A stretch of DNA of 64,000 nt, taken from Bacteroidales bacterium (GTDB lineage Bacteria; Bacteroidota; Bacteroidia; Bacteroidales; F082). Each line of letters begins with the position of its first letter. Within the stretch, counting starts at the first letter, position 1. The translations under genes and the position numbers were made by a program. This document shows positions 27,542-37,143 of this stretch, piece by piece. The stretch is from positions 1-64,000 of the forward strand of contig JANJXG010000010.1 in NCBI GenBank assembly GCA_024709145.1, read 5' to 3'. Under the pieces are notes generated by a model. That model had not been told where the DNA came from and ran no database searches. It saw only the letters and a list, made by a program, of their open reading frames with translations.

Positions 27542-30500
27542 ATGCTGAATGATATTAAGAAGTATTACAGAAAGACTTTGATCATTTTATTGATCATCCT
27601 GATTCCGGCTGCCTTCTATTTTTTAACAGTTACCCGACTGAATTCCTTTCTCTATGTGCTTGTCGATTCACAGAGCGAAGGTAAACTCTCCCTTAGCATT
27701 GGTGATACAAGGTTTAATTTTAATCAATTGAGATTCGATTTTTCCAATATCGAGATAAGAACTACGGATACCACCGGCCTTGAAAATGCCTACAAAGTGA
27801 AGGCTGAGCACTTGTTTCTTGATTTCAGCTCTTTAACTGCTATCTATTTTGGCAAACATCTTTACATTGATTCGGTAGTCGTCATTAAACCTGTGATCGA
27901 ACTGACGAAAGTTCGGCAAGAACAGTCTCAGAAAGTTTCCTTGTCGGATGAAATGAATCTTTTGTATCAAAAACTCGAAGCGATATTGGATGTGCTTAAT
28001 TTGTATTACCTTAGAATTGAGGATGCTGGTTTTTTGATACAAAATAATTCAGACAGTGAAAGTAACCCTCTGGAAGTAAAGCATATTCATTTAAAGATTG
28101 ATAAAGTAACCAAAGATGGATTGCAGGCTGATGAGAATTTCCTGTATGCTGACGATATCACCCTCGAAATTTTTGATGCCGACATTCACTTACCAGGCAA
28201 AGGACAAAATATTCGTTTTAAAAAGTTATATGCAGGAAGTCAAACGCGTGAGCTAAAGATTGATAGCTGTGTTGTTGAACTTCTTTCAACGGATTCTGCC
28301 GCTTCCACCTTTCTGCTTTCATTTGATCAATTCAGGGTTGATGAATTTGATTTTAATGCTTTTGCACGAACCAACCATTTAAACTGTGATTCAGCCTATT
28401 GTACAAACCTTGATCTTGATTTAAAGCTTCTTCTGAACAAGAAAGGTGATAGTGCCATCATACCTGATACATCCACATTTGATGAAAAGTTTTCCCGACT
28501 TTTTAATGCAATCAATATTCAGCATTTGGTGTTTTTTGATGCATCGGTTGATCTGGCTGCCGGTAAACCGGATAAACTTAACCGGTTCAGCATCGAACAC
28601 AGCCATGCTACCATCAAGGGTGTTGTGTTTGGTAATGAAAACCAGGAACTTGGTGTTGAGAGTTTAAGTTTTGGACTGAACAACAACCGGCTGATTACTG
28701 CCGACAGTTCTTTGATTATTACCTTTAGCGAACTTGGGATAGAGAACAATTCCCTAAGCCTGATTGACTTTAAAATGGTTCCTTTCAAGGAGGATAAGCC
28801 TTTTCCAATCAGGAGCCTGACAATGCCTGTTTTCAGGCTCGACTCTGTTATTTGGCTGGAATTACTGCTTGCAAACCGTTTTCGTGCAAGCCATGCTTTG
28901 TTCGATCATCCTAAAATGAAACTAAGTTTTAGAGAGGTTCAAAATACTGAAAAAAAGGATAGCATCCTGATTCTTCCAGTATTGGAAAAATTAAAGAATG
29001 TGTTGGATATCAATGGTCTGACATTGCAGGATGGCGTGATTCATGCTAATTTACCCGCAAATCAACAGATAACAATTGATGGCATCAGTTTCAGGCTTAA
29101 CCCAAATCGGGTTTTGAATGCACAGAATGAACTCGATATGCTGAATGGGCTTGATGATGTGAGATTAAATTCGTTGACTGCCTCGCTGAATGATAAAAAA
29201 TTTCGAGCCAGATCCGGAACTTTCAAACGGGAATCTGCGCTGATTCGGTTAAAAAAACTAGAATTTGAGAATGATAAAGGAACCAGTGTGGAATTGACTG
29301 ATTTAAAAATTAAAGGGTTAAGAATACGTTCACTCGCTTATTTATCCATGAATTCGCTTGACTGCGAAAATGGTAAGGTGCGAATAATGGGAGCTGACCC
29401 TGCATCCGAGCCAAGAAAGATAAAGGCTAAAAAGAGCGAAGGGTTGCTCGAAATTGATCAATTGGGAATCAATGAACTTGATTTCATTTTTCAAAATAAA
29501 GAGCTATATGTTTCATTTCTGCTGAATAATACAACTGCTGCAAACCTGGTAATGAATGCAGGTAAAACACCCTTAATCAGTAGTATCAGGACTTACGGTA
29601 AGTCATTTAAATTAAGTAATGGCAAGCAAATTGAATTGAATATTCCTGATTTTGAGATTATTGACCTTGGAAAGTCCAGAGTAGGTGATGCTTTTCTTAG
29701 CTTCGTAGGTAGAGATGAAACCTTGATGATCGAATTTCCGGAAATTACTTTTATACCGGATGTTCAAAGCCTTCTTAACAAAACTCCTGTGATTAGAAAT
29801 CTGCATATTTATCAGCCAATTTTTGATGTGGATCATGAAGTTGAGAGTGAATCAATCGATCTTATAACCTCAAATACGGAAAAGGGGGCAGGATTTCCGG
29901 TTGTAAATATCAATTCAATCCTAATTGACAAGCCAATTTTCAGGCATTTTCCTAAGGCCTTAGCTTCGCACCTGGTGCTCAATCCCGGCGAGATGATGCT
30001 CCTGATGAGCGGGTTGGTTTCAGATAGCAGCCACATTCGCCTCGATAGCATCAATTTGCAGATGAAGCAGCCTTCGTTGAGCACTGAAGCGATAACCAGC
30101 AACAGAATAGGAGAGGGTTCTTTTGAGGCCAGCATTCATCAGATAAATTTAAATAAGAATAATAAAAATAGTATTCAATGGAGTTTTCTACTAAAAGAAC
30201 TTGCCATCAATCACTTTGAATTTATAACCCTTTCGAAAATCGGCTCAGGTAACACCATTCAGATTCACAGTCTTGACATGAGCAACCTGCAGCTCTACAG
30301 TGCCCGCGAGGGATTAAAGGAACTCATTGAAAAAAACACTGCAGGATTTAAATTAGGTAATGCATACCTGAGTTTTAAAAATGACCGGTCCATATTAAGT
30401 ATCCACAATCTTGGGCTGAATCAATCTGAAGCTGGATTTACAATTGACAGCCTACAGTTTCAACCTGCCAAAAAAAGAGATGACTTTATTGCTTCATTCC

Positions 30501-31414
30501 CTTATCAGCAATCCTTTTTAAGTATTCATGGATCAAAAATCAAGCTAAAGGGACTGAATCTTAGCAGGTTGCTGGATGAGAAGTTACTTTATTTCCGAAA
30601 AATTGATTTGGGAGAGATGGAGTTGTATGCATACAAGGACAAGAACCTTCCATTCCGGCATGGTTTCGAAAAACCAATGCTCAGTGAAATGTTGATGAAC
30701 ATTGGTTTTCCCATGCAGGTTGACAGCCTTATTTTACGCGCCGGTGAGATTTTATATGAAGAGCAAAATGACAAGACCGGTCAACTTGGCCAAATCAGGC
30801 TAGCTGAATTCCGCGCACTTGCCAACAATCTGAAAACAAACAAGGCTAATGAATCTGACAGTCTGATTTTTAAAGGAATGGCAAAGCTTTCTGATACCGT
30901 CAGCCTTCGTTTTGCCTATAAGCAATCCTACCTTGACAGCCTTTATGGTTTTCACCTTAAACTGATTGTTAATGCCTTTGAAATCCCTGTTTTGAATCCC
31001 ATTTTGGGGGCATTTGCTTCGGCAAAAATTGTGAGTGGGAGGCTCGACACCATACGCATGAGTGTTGTTGGACGAAAATACGTTGCTTTTGGTGCCATGC
31101 GTATGTATTATCGCAATCTGGAAGTTGAGTACCTGCGAAAAGGAGATAGCACGCGAGCCAATTTGTTTACGCGACTGATCAGCTGGTCAGCAAATAAGAT
31201 TGTAAGGAAAAGAAATACTACAGGCGTTGGTGAGGTTTATGCCGAACGCGATCCTGAGAAAGGTTTTGTAAACTATTGGCTGAAAGCAGTCATCGGTGGT
31301 GTGTTGACAAATACGGGTGTCAGGTCGAACAAGGCTCAGGAGCGCAAATATGAGAAAGCTATCAAACTGCATGAGGTTCCTCCGATACCTGATATACCTA
31401 TAGATTATGAATAG
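27542..31414 (+). CDS. Very large AsmA/TamB-like membrane-anchored protein
   Basis: 1290 residues. One N-terminal transmembrane helix (about 12-30), then a very long, repetitive region of alternating hydrophobic and polar strands broken by short amphipathic helices, without cysteine-rich or enzyme motifs. The C-terminal part (FGAMRMYYRNLEVEYLRKGD near 1190) is like the end of AsmA-family proteins. These make a beta-taco groove spanning the periplasm and move phospholipids or assemble outer-membrane parts. Start ATG 27542 is set by the promoter; the in-frame GTG at 27491 is upstream of the transcription start. The assignment rests on architecture, not on a recognised motif, and the protein stands alone. 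Confidence 0.7.
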   Translation: MLNDIKKYYRKTLIILLIILIPAAFYFLTVTRLNSFLYVLVDSQSEGKLSLSIGDTRFNFNQLRFDFSNIEIRTTDTTGLENAYKVKAEHLFLDFSSLTAIYFGKHLYIDSVVVIKPVIELTKVRQEQSQKVSLSDEMNLLYQKLEAILDVLNLYYLRIEDAGFLIQNNSDSESNPLEVKHIHLKIDKVTKDGLQADENFLYADDITLEIFDADIHLPGKGQNIRFKKLYAGSQTRELKIDSCVVELLSTDSAASTFLLSFDQFRVDEFDFNAFARTNHLNCDSAYCTNLDLDLKLLLNKKGDSAIIPDTSTFDEKFSRLFNAINIQHLVFFDASVDLAAGKPDKLNRFSIEHSHATIKGVVFGNENQELGVESLSFGLNNNRLITADSSLIITFSELGIENNSLSLIDFKMVPFKEDKPFPIRSLTMPVFRLDSVIWLELLLANRFRASHALFDHPKMKLSFREVQNTEKKDSILILPVLEKLKNVLDINGLTLQDGVIHANLPANQQITIDGISFRLNPNRVLNAQNELDMLNGLDDVRLNSLTASLNDKKFRARSGTFKRESALIRLKKLEFENDKGTSVELTDLKIKGLRIRSLAYLSMNSLDCENGKVRIMGADPASEPRKIKAKKSEGLLEIDQLGINELDFIFQNKELYVSFLLNNTTAANLVMNAGKTPLISSIRTYGKSFKLSNGKQIELNIPDFEIIDLGKSRVGDAFLSFVGRDETLMIEFPEITFIPDVQSLLNKTPVIRNLHIYQPIFDVDHEVESESIDLITSNTEKGAGFPVVNINSILIDKPIFRHFPKALASHLVLNPGEMMLLMSGLVSDSSHIRLDSINLQMKQPSLSTEAITSNRIGEGSFEASIHQINLNKNNKNSIQWSFLLKELAINHFEFITLSKIGSGNTIQIHSLDMSNLQLYSAREGLKELIEKNTAGFKLGNAYLSFKNDRSILSIHNLGLNQSEAGFTIDSLQFQPAKKRDDFIASFPYQQSFLSIHGSKIKLKGLNLSRLLDEKLLYFRKIDLGEMELYAYKDKNLPFRHGFEKPMLSEMLMNIGFPMQVDSLILRAGEILYEEQNDKTGQLGQIRLAEFRALANNLKTNKANESDSLIFKGMAKLSDTVSLRFAYKQSYLDSLYGFHLKLIVNAFEIPVLNPILGAFASAKIVSGRLDTIRMSVVGRKYVAFGAMRMYYRNLEVEYLRKGDSTRANLFTRLISWSANKIVRKRNTTGVGEVYAERDPEKGFVNYWLKAVIGGVLTNTGVRSNKAQERKYEKAIKLHEVPPIPDIPIDYE

Positions 31415-31499
31415 GTTAAAGATTTCGATAAGAATAATTCTAAGAATATTGCTGAAGCCGGTTAAGAAGTGAAGTTATTAAAACCTCTTTTATCAGCCA

Positions 31500-32597
31500 T
31501 TATTCCAGAATATTCTGAATTGGGTCCGGAACAAGTTCTTTGGCTTCATCGGCTGCTTTTTTAAGAAATCGTGGTGCATTGAAGCGATATCCGGCAAAGA
31601 TTTGAAAATAGGTTCTTTTGGCCGACTGATGCAGTCCGGAATGGTAAATACGCTTACTAAGTTGTGAGAAAAGGACTTCGCTGCCGGCAAAGAACCTACT
31701 TCCCACATACCCGATTCCCACCCTTTCGGCCAGCCGGTAAACAGCATCTGTGTAACGATTGGTTAAATCTCCCGTTGTAGTTCGGGTTAATAATCGGGTG
31801 TGCTGGAAACCGATCCCAGGCGACAGATGAATGCTTAGATAAAAATGCTTCCTTAAAACAAAGGTGTAAGCATAGCCGGGGTTCAGAATCATGCGGAGGT
31901 TTGCACTTTGCTGGCTGGAAGTTTGATTTGCTTCATTTTGGTTGTCAAACACATAATAATCGTAGCTCAAAACCGGAATGAAACTGCCGGCGTTGCGTAA
32001 TTGTTTTTCTGATTGACTATGGATCGCCTTGAGCGAAAAATGAGGGTTAAATTTATAACCTGTTTGACCATTCAGATAGTAAATAATGGTTTCCGGAAAT
32101 TGAAGATAAGGGTCCTTACCTTCAATCCAATCATCATCAAAGCTTGCCATATTTTTAAGATAGAATCCCTTAATGTATCCCAGATTAAGGTCCTGAGTCC
32201 ACCGACTGTTCATGCTGACACCAACCGACCAGGCGTCTGTTTTGCCTTGCAGATCATCATCGTTGTTGAAGGGTAAAAAGCGAAATCGGAATCCAAAACC
32301 AAACGAAATGTAGCGATAACTGAAATAGACTCTGTTGGAGACCGCTACATTTGGTCTGAGATCGATGTTGTATTGATCGGACTTGATGATAAAACGTTCA
32401 AAATCACTATTGAAGTTAATTTTTACGTTAATCAGAGTGTCAAACTTTCGGATAAATGGTTTTGTGTCAGAATAACATGTAATGACTGATTTTGACGAGT
32501 TTACCTGACCTATTGTTGAATGGTGAACTGAAGAAATCACCAGGAGCAGCATTGTAATTACTAAGCAGTGAATGATTTTGTCAACAGAAGTTTGCAT
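31500..32597 (-). CDS. DUF4421 family outer-membrane protein
   Basis: 365 residues. A signal peptide of about 30 residues ends near STIGQ. A barrel-like pattern of amphipathic beta-strands follows, with SYRYISFGFGFRFRF, WTQDLNLGYIKGFYL and YAYTFVLRKHFYLS. DUF4421 proteins are common in Bacteroidota and of unknown function. It begins two bases after the end of the small membrane protein gene at 32600, so the two form one operon. It is convergent with the AsmA-like gene. Confidence 0.85.
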   Translation of the reverse strand: MQTSVDKIIHCLVITMLLLVISSVHHSTIGQVNSSKSVITCYSDTKPFIRKFDTLINVKINFNSDFERFIIKSDQYNIDLRPNVAVSNRVYFSYRYISFGFGFRFRFLPFNNDDDLQGKTDAWSVGVSMNSRWTQDLNLGYIKGFYLKNMASFDDDWIEGKDPYLQFPETIIYYLNGQTGYKFNPHFSLKAIHSQSEKQLRNAGSFIPVLSYDYYVFDNQNEANQTSSQQSANLRMILNPGYAYTFVLRKHFYLSIHLSPGIGFQHTRLLTRTTTGDLTNRYTDAVYRLAERVGIGYVGSRFFAGSEVLFSQLSKRIYHSGLHQSAKRTYFQIFAGYRFNAPRFLKKAADEAKELVPDPIQNILE

Positions 32598-32599
32598 TG

Positions 32600-33193
32600 T
32601 TAAAAGTAAAATGATTTCAATCGGTAATGCTTGACGAAAAGGGTTCGGTACCAGTAATTTTTATCGAATAGCAATAATGGATTTTTGATCAGAATCCGCG
32701 GAATAATATGAAACCACCTGAATCCCAGATTTTTTAGGGCCCGATCTAATTCCGGACCGTAACCAAGATCCTTGGCTGCGACACGGATGGCATCACGCTG
32801 ACATCGCGACCAGCTCAGTGGCTCAATAAGCCGTGATGAAAACCCATATCTGTAAAGCTTATCTTTTATCAGTTTGTAGTTTTGATAACGACTTCGGGCG
32901 TCAAGCTGAGCGAAAACCGGAAGCGTAGCGCCGTAGATTGCCAGATATAGGTAAACAAAGTACTTCAAGCTGAACAGTTTTACCCCCTCACTCATTACCA
33001 CGCGAAAAAAATATACGGATAATAAGATGCCGGCTATCGTCATGATATGTAATAAATAGCCTACCTTTAAATAGCGCTTGATTTTTTGAGTAAGCACGTA
33101 AAATGAGAAACTTAAAAGACTTACACTGGCAGCAAACATGAAATAATGATGCCTGTCAAATTCCCGGTGTAAGACGTTGTCAGAAATAGCCAT
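32600..33193 (-). CDS. Three-helix membrane protein of unknown function
   Basis: 197 residues, not recognised. Three hydrophobic helices in the N-terminal half (about 16-38, 45-68, 78-98), then a basic cytoplasmic tail of about 90 residues rich in Arg, Lys, Tyr and Phe, ending VKHYRLKSFYF. Start ATG 33193 is chosen because the longest frame begins at a TTG inside the -7 box (33215-33222); ATG 33205 is also possible. It lies directly upstream of the DUF4421 gene, suggesting a shared task at the envelope (inference). Confidence 0.7.
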   Translation of the reverse strand: MAISDNVLHREFDRHHYFMFAASVSLLSFSFYVLTQKIKRYLKVGYLLHIMTIAGILLSVYFFRVVMSEGVKLFSLKYFVYLYLAIYGATLPVFAQLDARSRYQNYKLIKDKLYRYGFSSRLIEPLSWSRCQRDAIRVAAKDLGYGPELDRALKNLGFRWFHIIPRILIKNPLLLFDKNYWYRTLFVKHYRLKSFYF

Positions 33194-33214
33194 TATACGA
33201 AGCATATTTTCAGA

Positions 33215-33222
33215 CAAATGTA
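33215..33222 (-). promoter_or_regulatory. -7 box of the 32.6-33.2 kb operon
   Basis: TACATTTG on the minus strand, 21 bases before ATG 33193. It overlaps the TTG at 33217 that would extend the frame, so that start is unlikely. Confidence 0.5.
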
Positions 33223-33425
33223 ACGCTCTCAGGTGAATAATGAGTTCTCAATTCATCTTTTGATGCTGGTTTTTTATAGAGATTTCTGAAATGTCTGTGT
33301 GACAAAAAGTAAACACTGCCGTATCGCTGGAGAAATTGGCTCAAACCTCCTTCCTTGCCTGACATTGGATGTACTGAAAATTTTGCTCTGGTGAAATCTC
33401 CGCTTCAAAAAACGATTTGATTTGC

Positions 33426-34862
33426 TTACTTTTTCCAGAAGGTGGCCGAGAGCATAACCACAACAGTATAAATCTCGAGTCTTCCGAGTATCATGAAAAG
33501 CGACAAGGTAAGCTTTGCTAAATCAGGCAAATGAGCGAAATTGGACACCGGCCCGATCGTTCCAAACCCCGGACCAATCCCGCCCATTGCGGTAGCAATT
33601 CCACTGGTAGAGCTGATAAGGTCAACGCCCATCATGGCAAGCATCACACTGCCAATAACAAAAGCAAGCAGATACCAATAGATATAAGCGATTACTGCAT
33701 TGCTGTCAGCATTGCTGACGGTTTTATTATTCAGTTTCAACACATACACGGCATTTGGGTGTATCTGTGAACGGATGTAATTCTGTGTCGATTTGAGCGC
33801 AAGCAGGTGTCGGGCCATCTTAATTCCTCCGGACGTGGATCCTGTGCTGCCTCCGGCAAAGAGTAAGATAAAAATCATCAGCGAAGCTGCTCCCGGCCAA
33901 AGCAGGTAGTCATCAGAAGCAAAGCCGGTGCAGGTAACAATGGATGAAACCTGAAAAAAGGCGTCTCTGAACGACTTTTCAATTGTCCTGTCTGTTTTTA
34001 AAACAAGGAAAAAGGTGATGAAAAGCGTTGTGAAAAGAATTGTCTTCAGGTAAAACCTCAATTCCTCATTTTTGAATGCTTTATCAAACTGCCTGTGCAG
34101 AATATAATAATGAACGATGAAATTTGTCCCGCCCAAAATCATAAAAATCGACACAACATATTGTATGTAAGGAGAGTAAGCGATAATACTTGTGTTTTTC
34201 GGGGAAAATCCGCCCGTTGAAACAGTGCCAAAAGCATGACAGACGCTTTCGAAAAGGTTCATCTTGCCCAAAAGCAGTAAGACAATTTCACCAACTGTGA
34301 GCAGTACATAGATTATTAACAGCCTGAATCCAACTGATCGAATGCGAGGATGGATTTTTTCCCTTACAGACGACTCGAGTGAGAAAATGGCGTAATTATT
34401 CATTTTTGCCCCCGGCATGATAATGATTACCAGTAAAATAATGCCAATGCCGCCAATCCAGTGGGTAAGACTACGCCAAAAAAGAATCGACTTTGGCAGG
34501 ATTTCTATGTCAGTAAGGATGGATGAGCCTGTTGTGGTGAAACCTGAAACGGACTCAAACCAGGCATCCACATTTGAGGGAATTTCCCTGCTGATGATGT
34601 ATGGTAAAGCCCCGATTCCTGCCATCAGAAACCAAGCCAAACTAACGGTTAGGTATGCTTCCTTTTTCTTAAACTGGGTTGGAGCTTTATTTCGGATTTT
34701 TCGTTGAAGGATAAAATGAGCCAAAAAATTGATGGCTGCAGGCAGGGCAAAGGGTAAAATCTCTTCGTTGTAATAAAACGCCAGCATCAATGTCAGCGTA
34801 AGAGCAACGGCTAAAATGATTGTAAGCCTGCTTAATAACCGGATGAGTCCATCAAATTTCAC
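33426..34862 (-). CDS. trkH: TrkH-family potassium uptake protein
   Basis: Inner-membrane K+ permease of 478 residues with four M1-P-M2 repeats. ESVSGFTTTGSSIL at about 104-117 is the first P-loop and HWIGGIGIILL follows. Later P-loops include HAFGTVSTGGFSP and GSTGSTSGGIKMARHL. The C-terminus LSLFMILGRLEIYTVVVML is typical. The Trk system normally needs the cytoplasmic TrkA; none is adjacent or anywhere else in the window. The start codon is GTG at 34862, and its -7 box is only four bases upstream, so the mRNA may be leaderless. Confidence 0.93.
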   Translation of the reverse strand: MKFDGLIRLLSRLTIILAVALTLTLMLAFYYNEEILPFALPAAINFLAHFILQRKIRNKAPTQFKKKEAYLTVSLAWFLMAGIGALPYIISREIPSNVDAWFESVSGFTTTGSSILTDIEILPKSILFWRSLTHWIGGIGIILLVIIIMPGAKMNNYAIFSLESSVREKIHPRIRSVGFRLLIIYVLLTVGEIVLLLLGKMNLFESVCHAFGTVSTGGFSPKNTSIIAYSPYIQYVVSIFMILGGTNFIVHYYILHRQFDKAFKNEELRFYLKTILFTTLFITFFLVLKTDRTIEKSFRDAFFQVSSIVTCTGFASDDYLLWPGAASLMIFILLFAGGSTGSTSGGIKMARHLLALKSTQNYIRSQIHPNAVYVLKLNNKTVSNADSNAVIAYIYWYLLAFVIGSVMLAMMGVDLISSTSGIATAMGGIGPGFGTIGPVSNFAHLPDLAKLTLSLFMILGRLEIYTVVVMLSATFWKK

Positions 34863-34866
34863 GGCG

Positions 34867-34874
34867 CAAAAGTA
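34867..34874 (-). promoter_or_regulatory. -7 box immediately upstream of trkH
   Basis: TACTTTTG on the minus strand, four bases from the GTG start. Transcription would begin at about the start codon. Confidence 0.45.
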
Positions 34875-35095
34875 TGTAGCACCGCTTCATTTTTATCCTA
34901 GCGGATGATTTTTTTTTAAAGTAAAATACTTAATTGAATTTTATATTTTACCCAAATCTCACTAAAACTTCATAATTAACAGACAATGAGTCGCATAGAA
35001 GAACTGCCCTAAAAACCAGAAACGTATATTTCAACCAATTTCGCAGTCGATTGCGATGTTGAAAGTCAAAAATACTTCAGTCGGGTAGATCCACT

Positions 35096-35896
35096 TTAAA
35101 TTTTTCCTGAACGCTGCTTTCTTTGTCTGATGGCCTCAAAAACAACCACTGCTGCTGCCACTGAGACATTGAGAGAATCGGCAATACCCATCATTTCTAT
35201 CAGGATGTTTTCGTGTGATGCATTGATCCACTGATCGCTAAGCCCTGTGGATTCAGTTCCCATGACAATGGCTGAAGGTAGCGTGAAATCAGCGGTCAGA
35301 TAGTCCTTGCTTGCAATCAGAGAGGTGGCCAGAATTTTAATATTATTTTTTTTCAGCCATTCGATAGCTTGTTCCGAACTGGTTGCAACCACTTGCTGCG
35401 AAAAGATACAACCCAGGCTCGAACGGATGACATTAGGGTTGAGTACATCCGCCAGTGGATCACAAATGATAACGGCATCAACTCCTGCAGCATCGGTAGT
35501 ACGCAAAACGGCACCAAAGTTCCCCGGTTTTTCAACTGCTTCAAGAATGACCACCAAAGGATTACTGCTGAGTTTTATCTCGTTGATAGAAAGTGTTTTG
35601 GGTCTGAAAAGTGCCAGGATTCCATCGCTTCCGTCTCTGTATGCAATGTGATTGTAAACACCTTCTGTAAGGAGTTCAGTCTGGCATTTCGGTCCCAGCA
35701 AGGGCAGGAGGGTTTCGATTTTTTTTCCTGTTATTTCCTGGCAGTAAAAGAGGCTGTCAGCGTCCCAGCCGGCTCTGAGGGCGCGTTCAATTTCACGCAA
35801 CCCTTCAACCGGAGTTAATCCTTGCCTGCGTCGTTCGCTTCCCTTCTGGAGTTTAATGATATTTTTTATTTTCGGATTGGCCTTGCTGCTGATCAT
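35096..35896 (-). CDS. SpoU/TrmH-family RNA 2'-O-methyltransferase
   Basis: 266 residues, SPOUT fold. The N-terminal substrate-binding part starts SKANPKIKNIIKLQKGS and has the typical GLREIERAL. The catalytic domain has ILEAVEKPGNFGAVLRT (motif 1), VMGTESTGLSD (motif 2) and PMADSLNVSVAAAV-like IADSLNVSVAAAVVVFEA (motif 3). It uses SAM to methylate the ribose of a tRNA or 23S rRNA nucleotide; the exact target (RlmB-like or other) cannot be stated. It starts 13 bases after the end of the saccharopine-dehydrogenase-like gene, same operon. Confidence 0.93.
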   Translation of the reverse strand: MISSKANPKIKNIIKLQKGSERRRQGLTPVEGLREIERALRAGWDADSLFYCQEITGKKIETLLPLLGPKCQTELLTEGVYNHIAYRDGSDGILALFRPKTLSINEIKLSSNPLVVILEAVEKPGNFGAVLRTTDAAGVDAVIICDPLADVLNPNVIRSSLGCIFSQQVVATSSEQAIEWLKKNNIKILATSLIASKDYLTADFTLPSAIVMGTESTGLSDQWINASHENILIEMMGIADSLNVSVAAAVVVFEAIRQRKQRSGKI

Positions 35897-35909
35897 AACT
35901 CAAGGGAAG

Positions 35910-37052
35910 TTAATTCTCTACCTTAAGCCGGTAATGGATGTTTCTTTCTTGTTGATCTTTCAGCATGAAATCAACAATTTCTTCATCCATTCCCAGAAAT
36001 TCGGGCATGTGAATGCCGGCCTTGGTGAGTTTACCTGCAGCCAGCAACCGAAGGGCTGAGGTCGCTGCATAGCCAGTAGTACGTGCCATACTGTGAACCA
36101 TTTTGCTTGGGTCGGGTTGATCGTACAGGTCGAAAGTGATTTTTTCATATGAACCGCTGTGATTGGTGCCATCAGCCATCACCCGCATGACAGTGAGGTC
36201 GGCTTCACCTTTTTCCAATTTCCATTGCTTAAACAACAGTGCTTTGGTAAACTCCAAAGGAACAACTGCCTGGCCCGAAACCGTGGCAATTTCTTCGCTG
36301 AAAAAACCACTCTTTTTGAGTTGCCTGATCAATTCAATGTGGCCTGGATAACGCAAGGTTTTTTCGGCCATGAAATTGGCTTTGAGCGTGTATACCAATG
36401 AACGAAGGCCATCGCTGTTAAATGCCTCCAATGTTCCAACGGGTTCAAAATTAATTAGTTCTGAATCTGATAAAGCTTCTTTTTCAATTAGCTTGCCATA
36501 TTCGATCAGTCGGGCAGGTCGGGTGTATTCTTCTATCACATCACTGGGCGAGAAAACTGCTTTGTATTGCCAGGGCAAGGTGCGTGTCACTGGCAAGCCG
36601 CCAACGTAAATAACGAGATGTTCTATTTCGCGCAGCTTGGAAGCTGCATATCCGCTGAGCAGGTGGCTCATGCCTGGCGCAACACCCATGTCGCAAATAA
36701 CGCAACTGCCAGCGTCTCTTGCCAGCTTGTCGAGTGCAAGCGGGTCTTCGGGGTAAAAAGCAATGTCAACAATTGGTTTTCCAAGCAAAATCAATGCCTT
36801 GAGCGTGGCATATCCCATAAAACCGGGTACTGCATTGATGAAAAAATCATAATTGGATGCAGTTTCGAGCCATGATTGTGAATCGCGTAAATCTGCCCGG
36901 AAAGTCTTGATTCTCGTGCCTTCAAATGCCTGAAGAGCATCAGCACTGATGTCGGCGATACCAACCTCAAATGCTTCATTGGCAGCCAGATCGTCGGCCA
37001 TAGGTTTGCCGATAAGTCCTGCTCCCAGGATAAATACGCTTTGCTTTTTCAT
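35910..37052 (-). CDS. Saccharopine dehydrogenase-family oxidoreductase
   Basis: 380 residues with an N-terminal Rossmann fold (SVFILGAGLIGKPMADDLA) and the C-terminal alpha/beta domain of the saccharopine dehydrogenase/homospermidine synthase family. ICDMGVAPGMSHLLSGYAA at about 120-140 and TRTLPWQYKAVFSPSDVIEEY are typical. It is the saccharopine reductase-like (LYS9) branch, often used in lysine breakdown or in spermidine-type pathways; the substrate is inferred only. Start ATG 37052 is preferred to the in-frame TTG 37073, which lies in the -7 box. Confidence 0.88.
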   Translation of the reverse strand: MKKQSVFILGAGLIGKPMADDLAANEAFEVGIADISADALQAFEGTRIKTFRADLRDSQSWLETASNYDFFINAVPGFMGYATLKALILLGKPIVDIAFYPEDPLALDKLARDAGSCVICDMGVAPGMSHLLSGYAASKLREIEHLVIYVGGLPVTRTLPWQYKAVFSPSDVIEEYTRPARLIEYGKLIEKEALSDSELINFEPVGTLEAFNSDGLRSLVYTLKANFMAEKTLRYPGHIELIRQLKKSGFFSEEIATVSGQAVVPLEFTKALLFKQWKLEKGEADLTVMRVMADGTNHSGSYEKITFDLYDQPDPSKMVHSMARTTGYAATSALRLLAAGKLTKAGIHMPEFLGMDEEIVDFMLKDQQERNIHYRLKVEN

Positions 37053-37070
37053 GTGGAAATTAAATTTGAT

Positions 37071-37078
37071 CAAAATTA
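37071..37078 (-). promoter_or_regulatory. -7 box of the saccharopine-dehydrogenase-like gene
   Basis: TAATTTTG on the minus strand, 18 bases before ATG 37052; it excludes the longer TTG start at 37073. Confidence 0.5.
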
Positions 37079-37143
37079 GTTTTTTTTAAATGAATACCTC
37101 GTTTCTTTTTCCATGGTTTTGTGATAAAACGGGTTATTGTGAA

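Noticed and set aside
33218-33425. Possible tRNA or small RNA gene in the gap before trkH's 3' end
   Set aside because: No cloverleaf, no T-loop GTTCNANNC and no CCA end on either strand.
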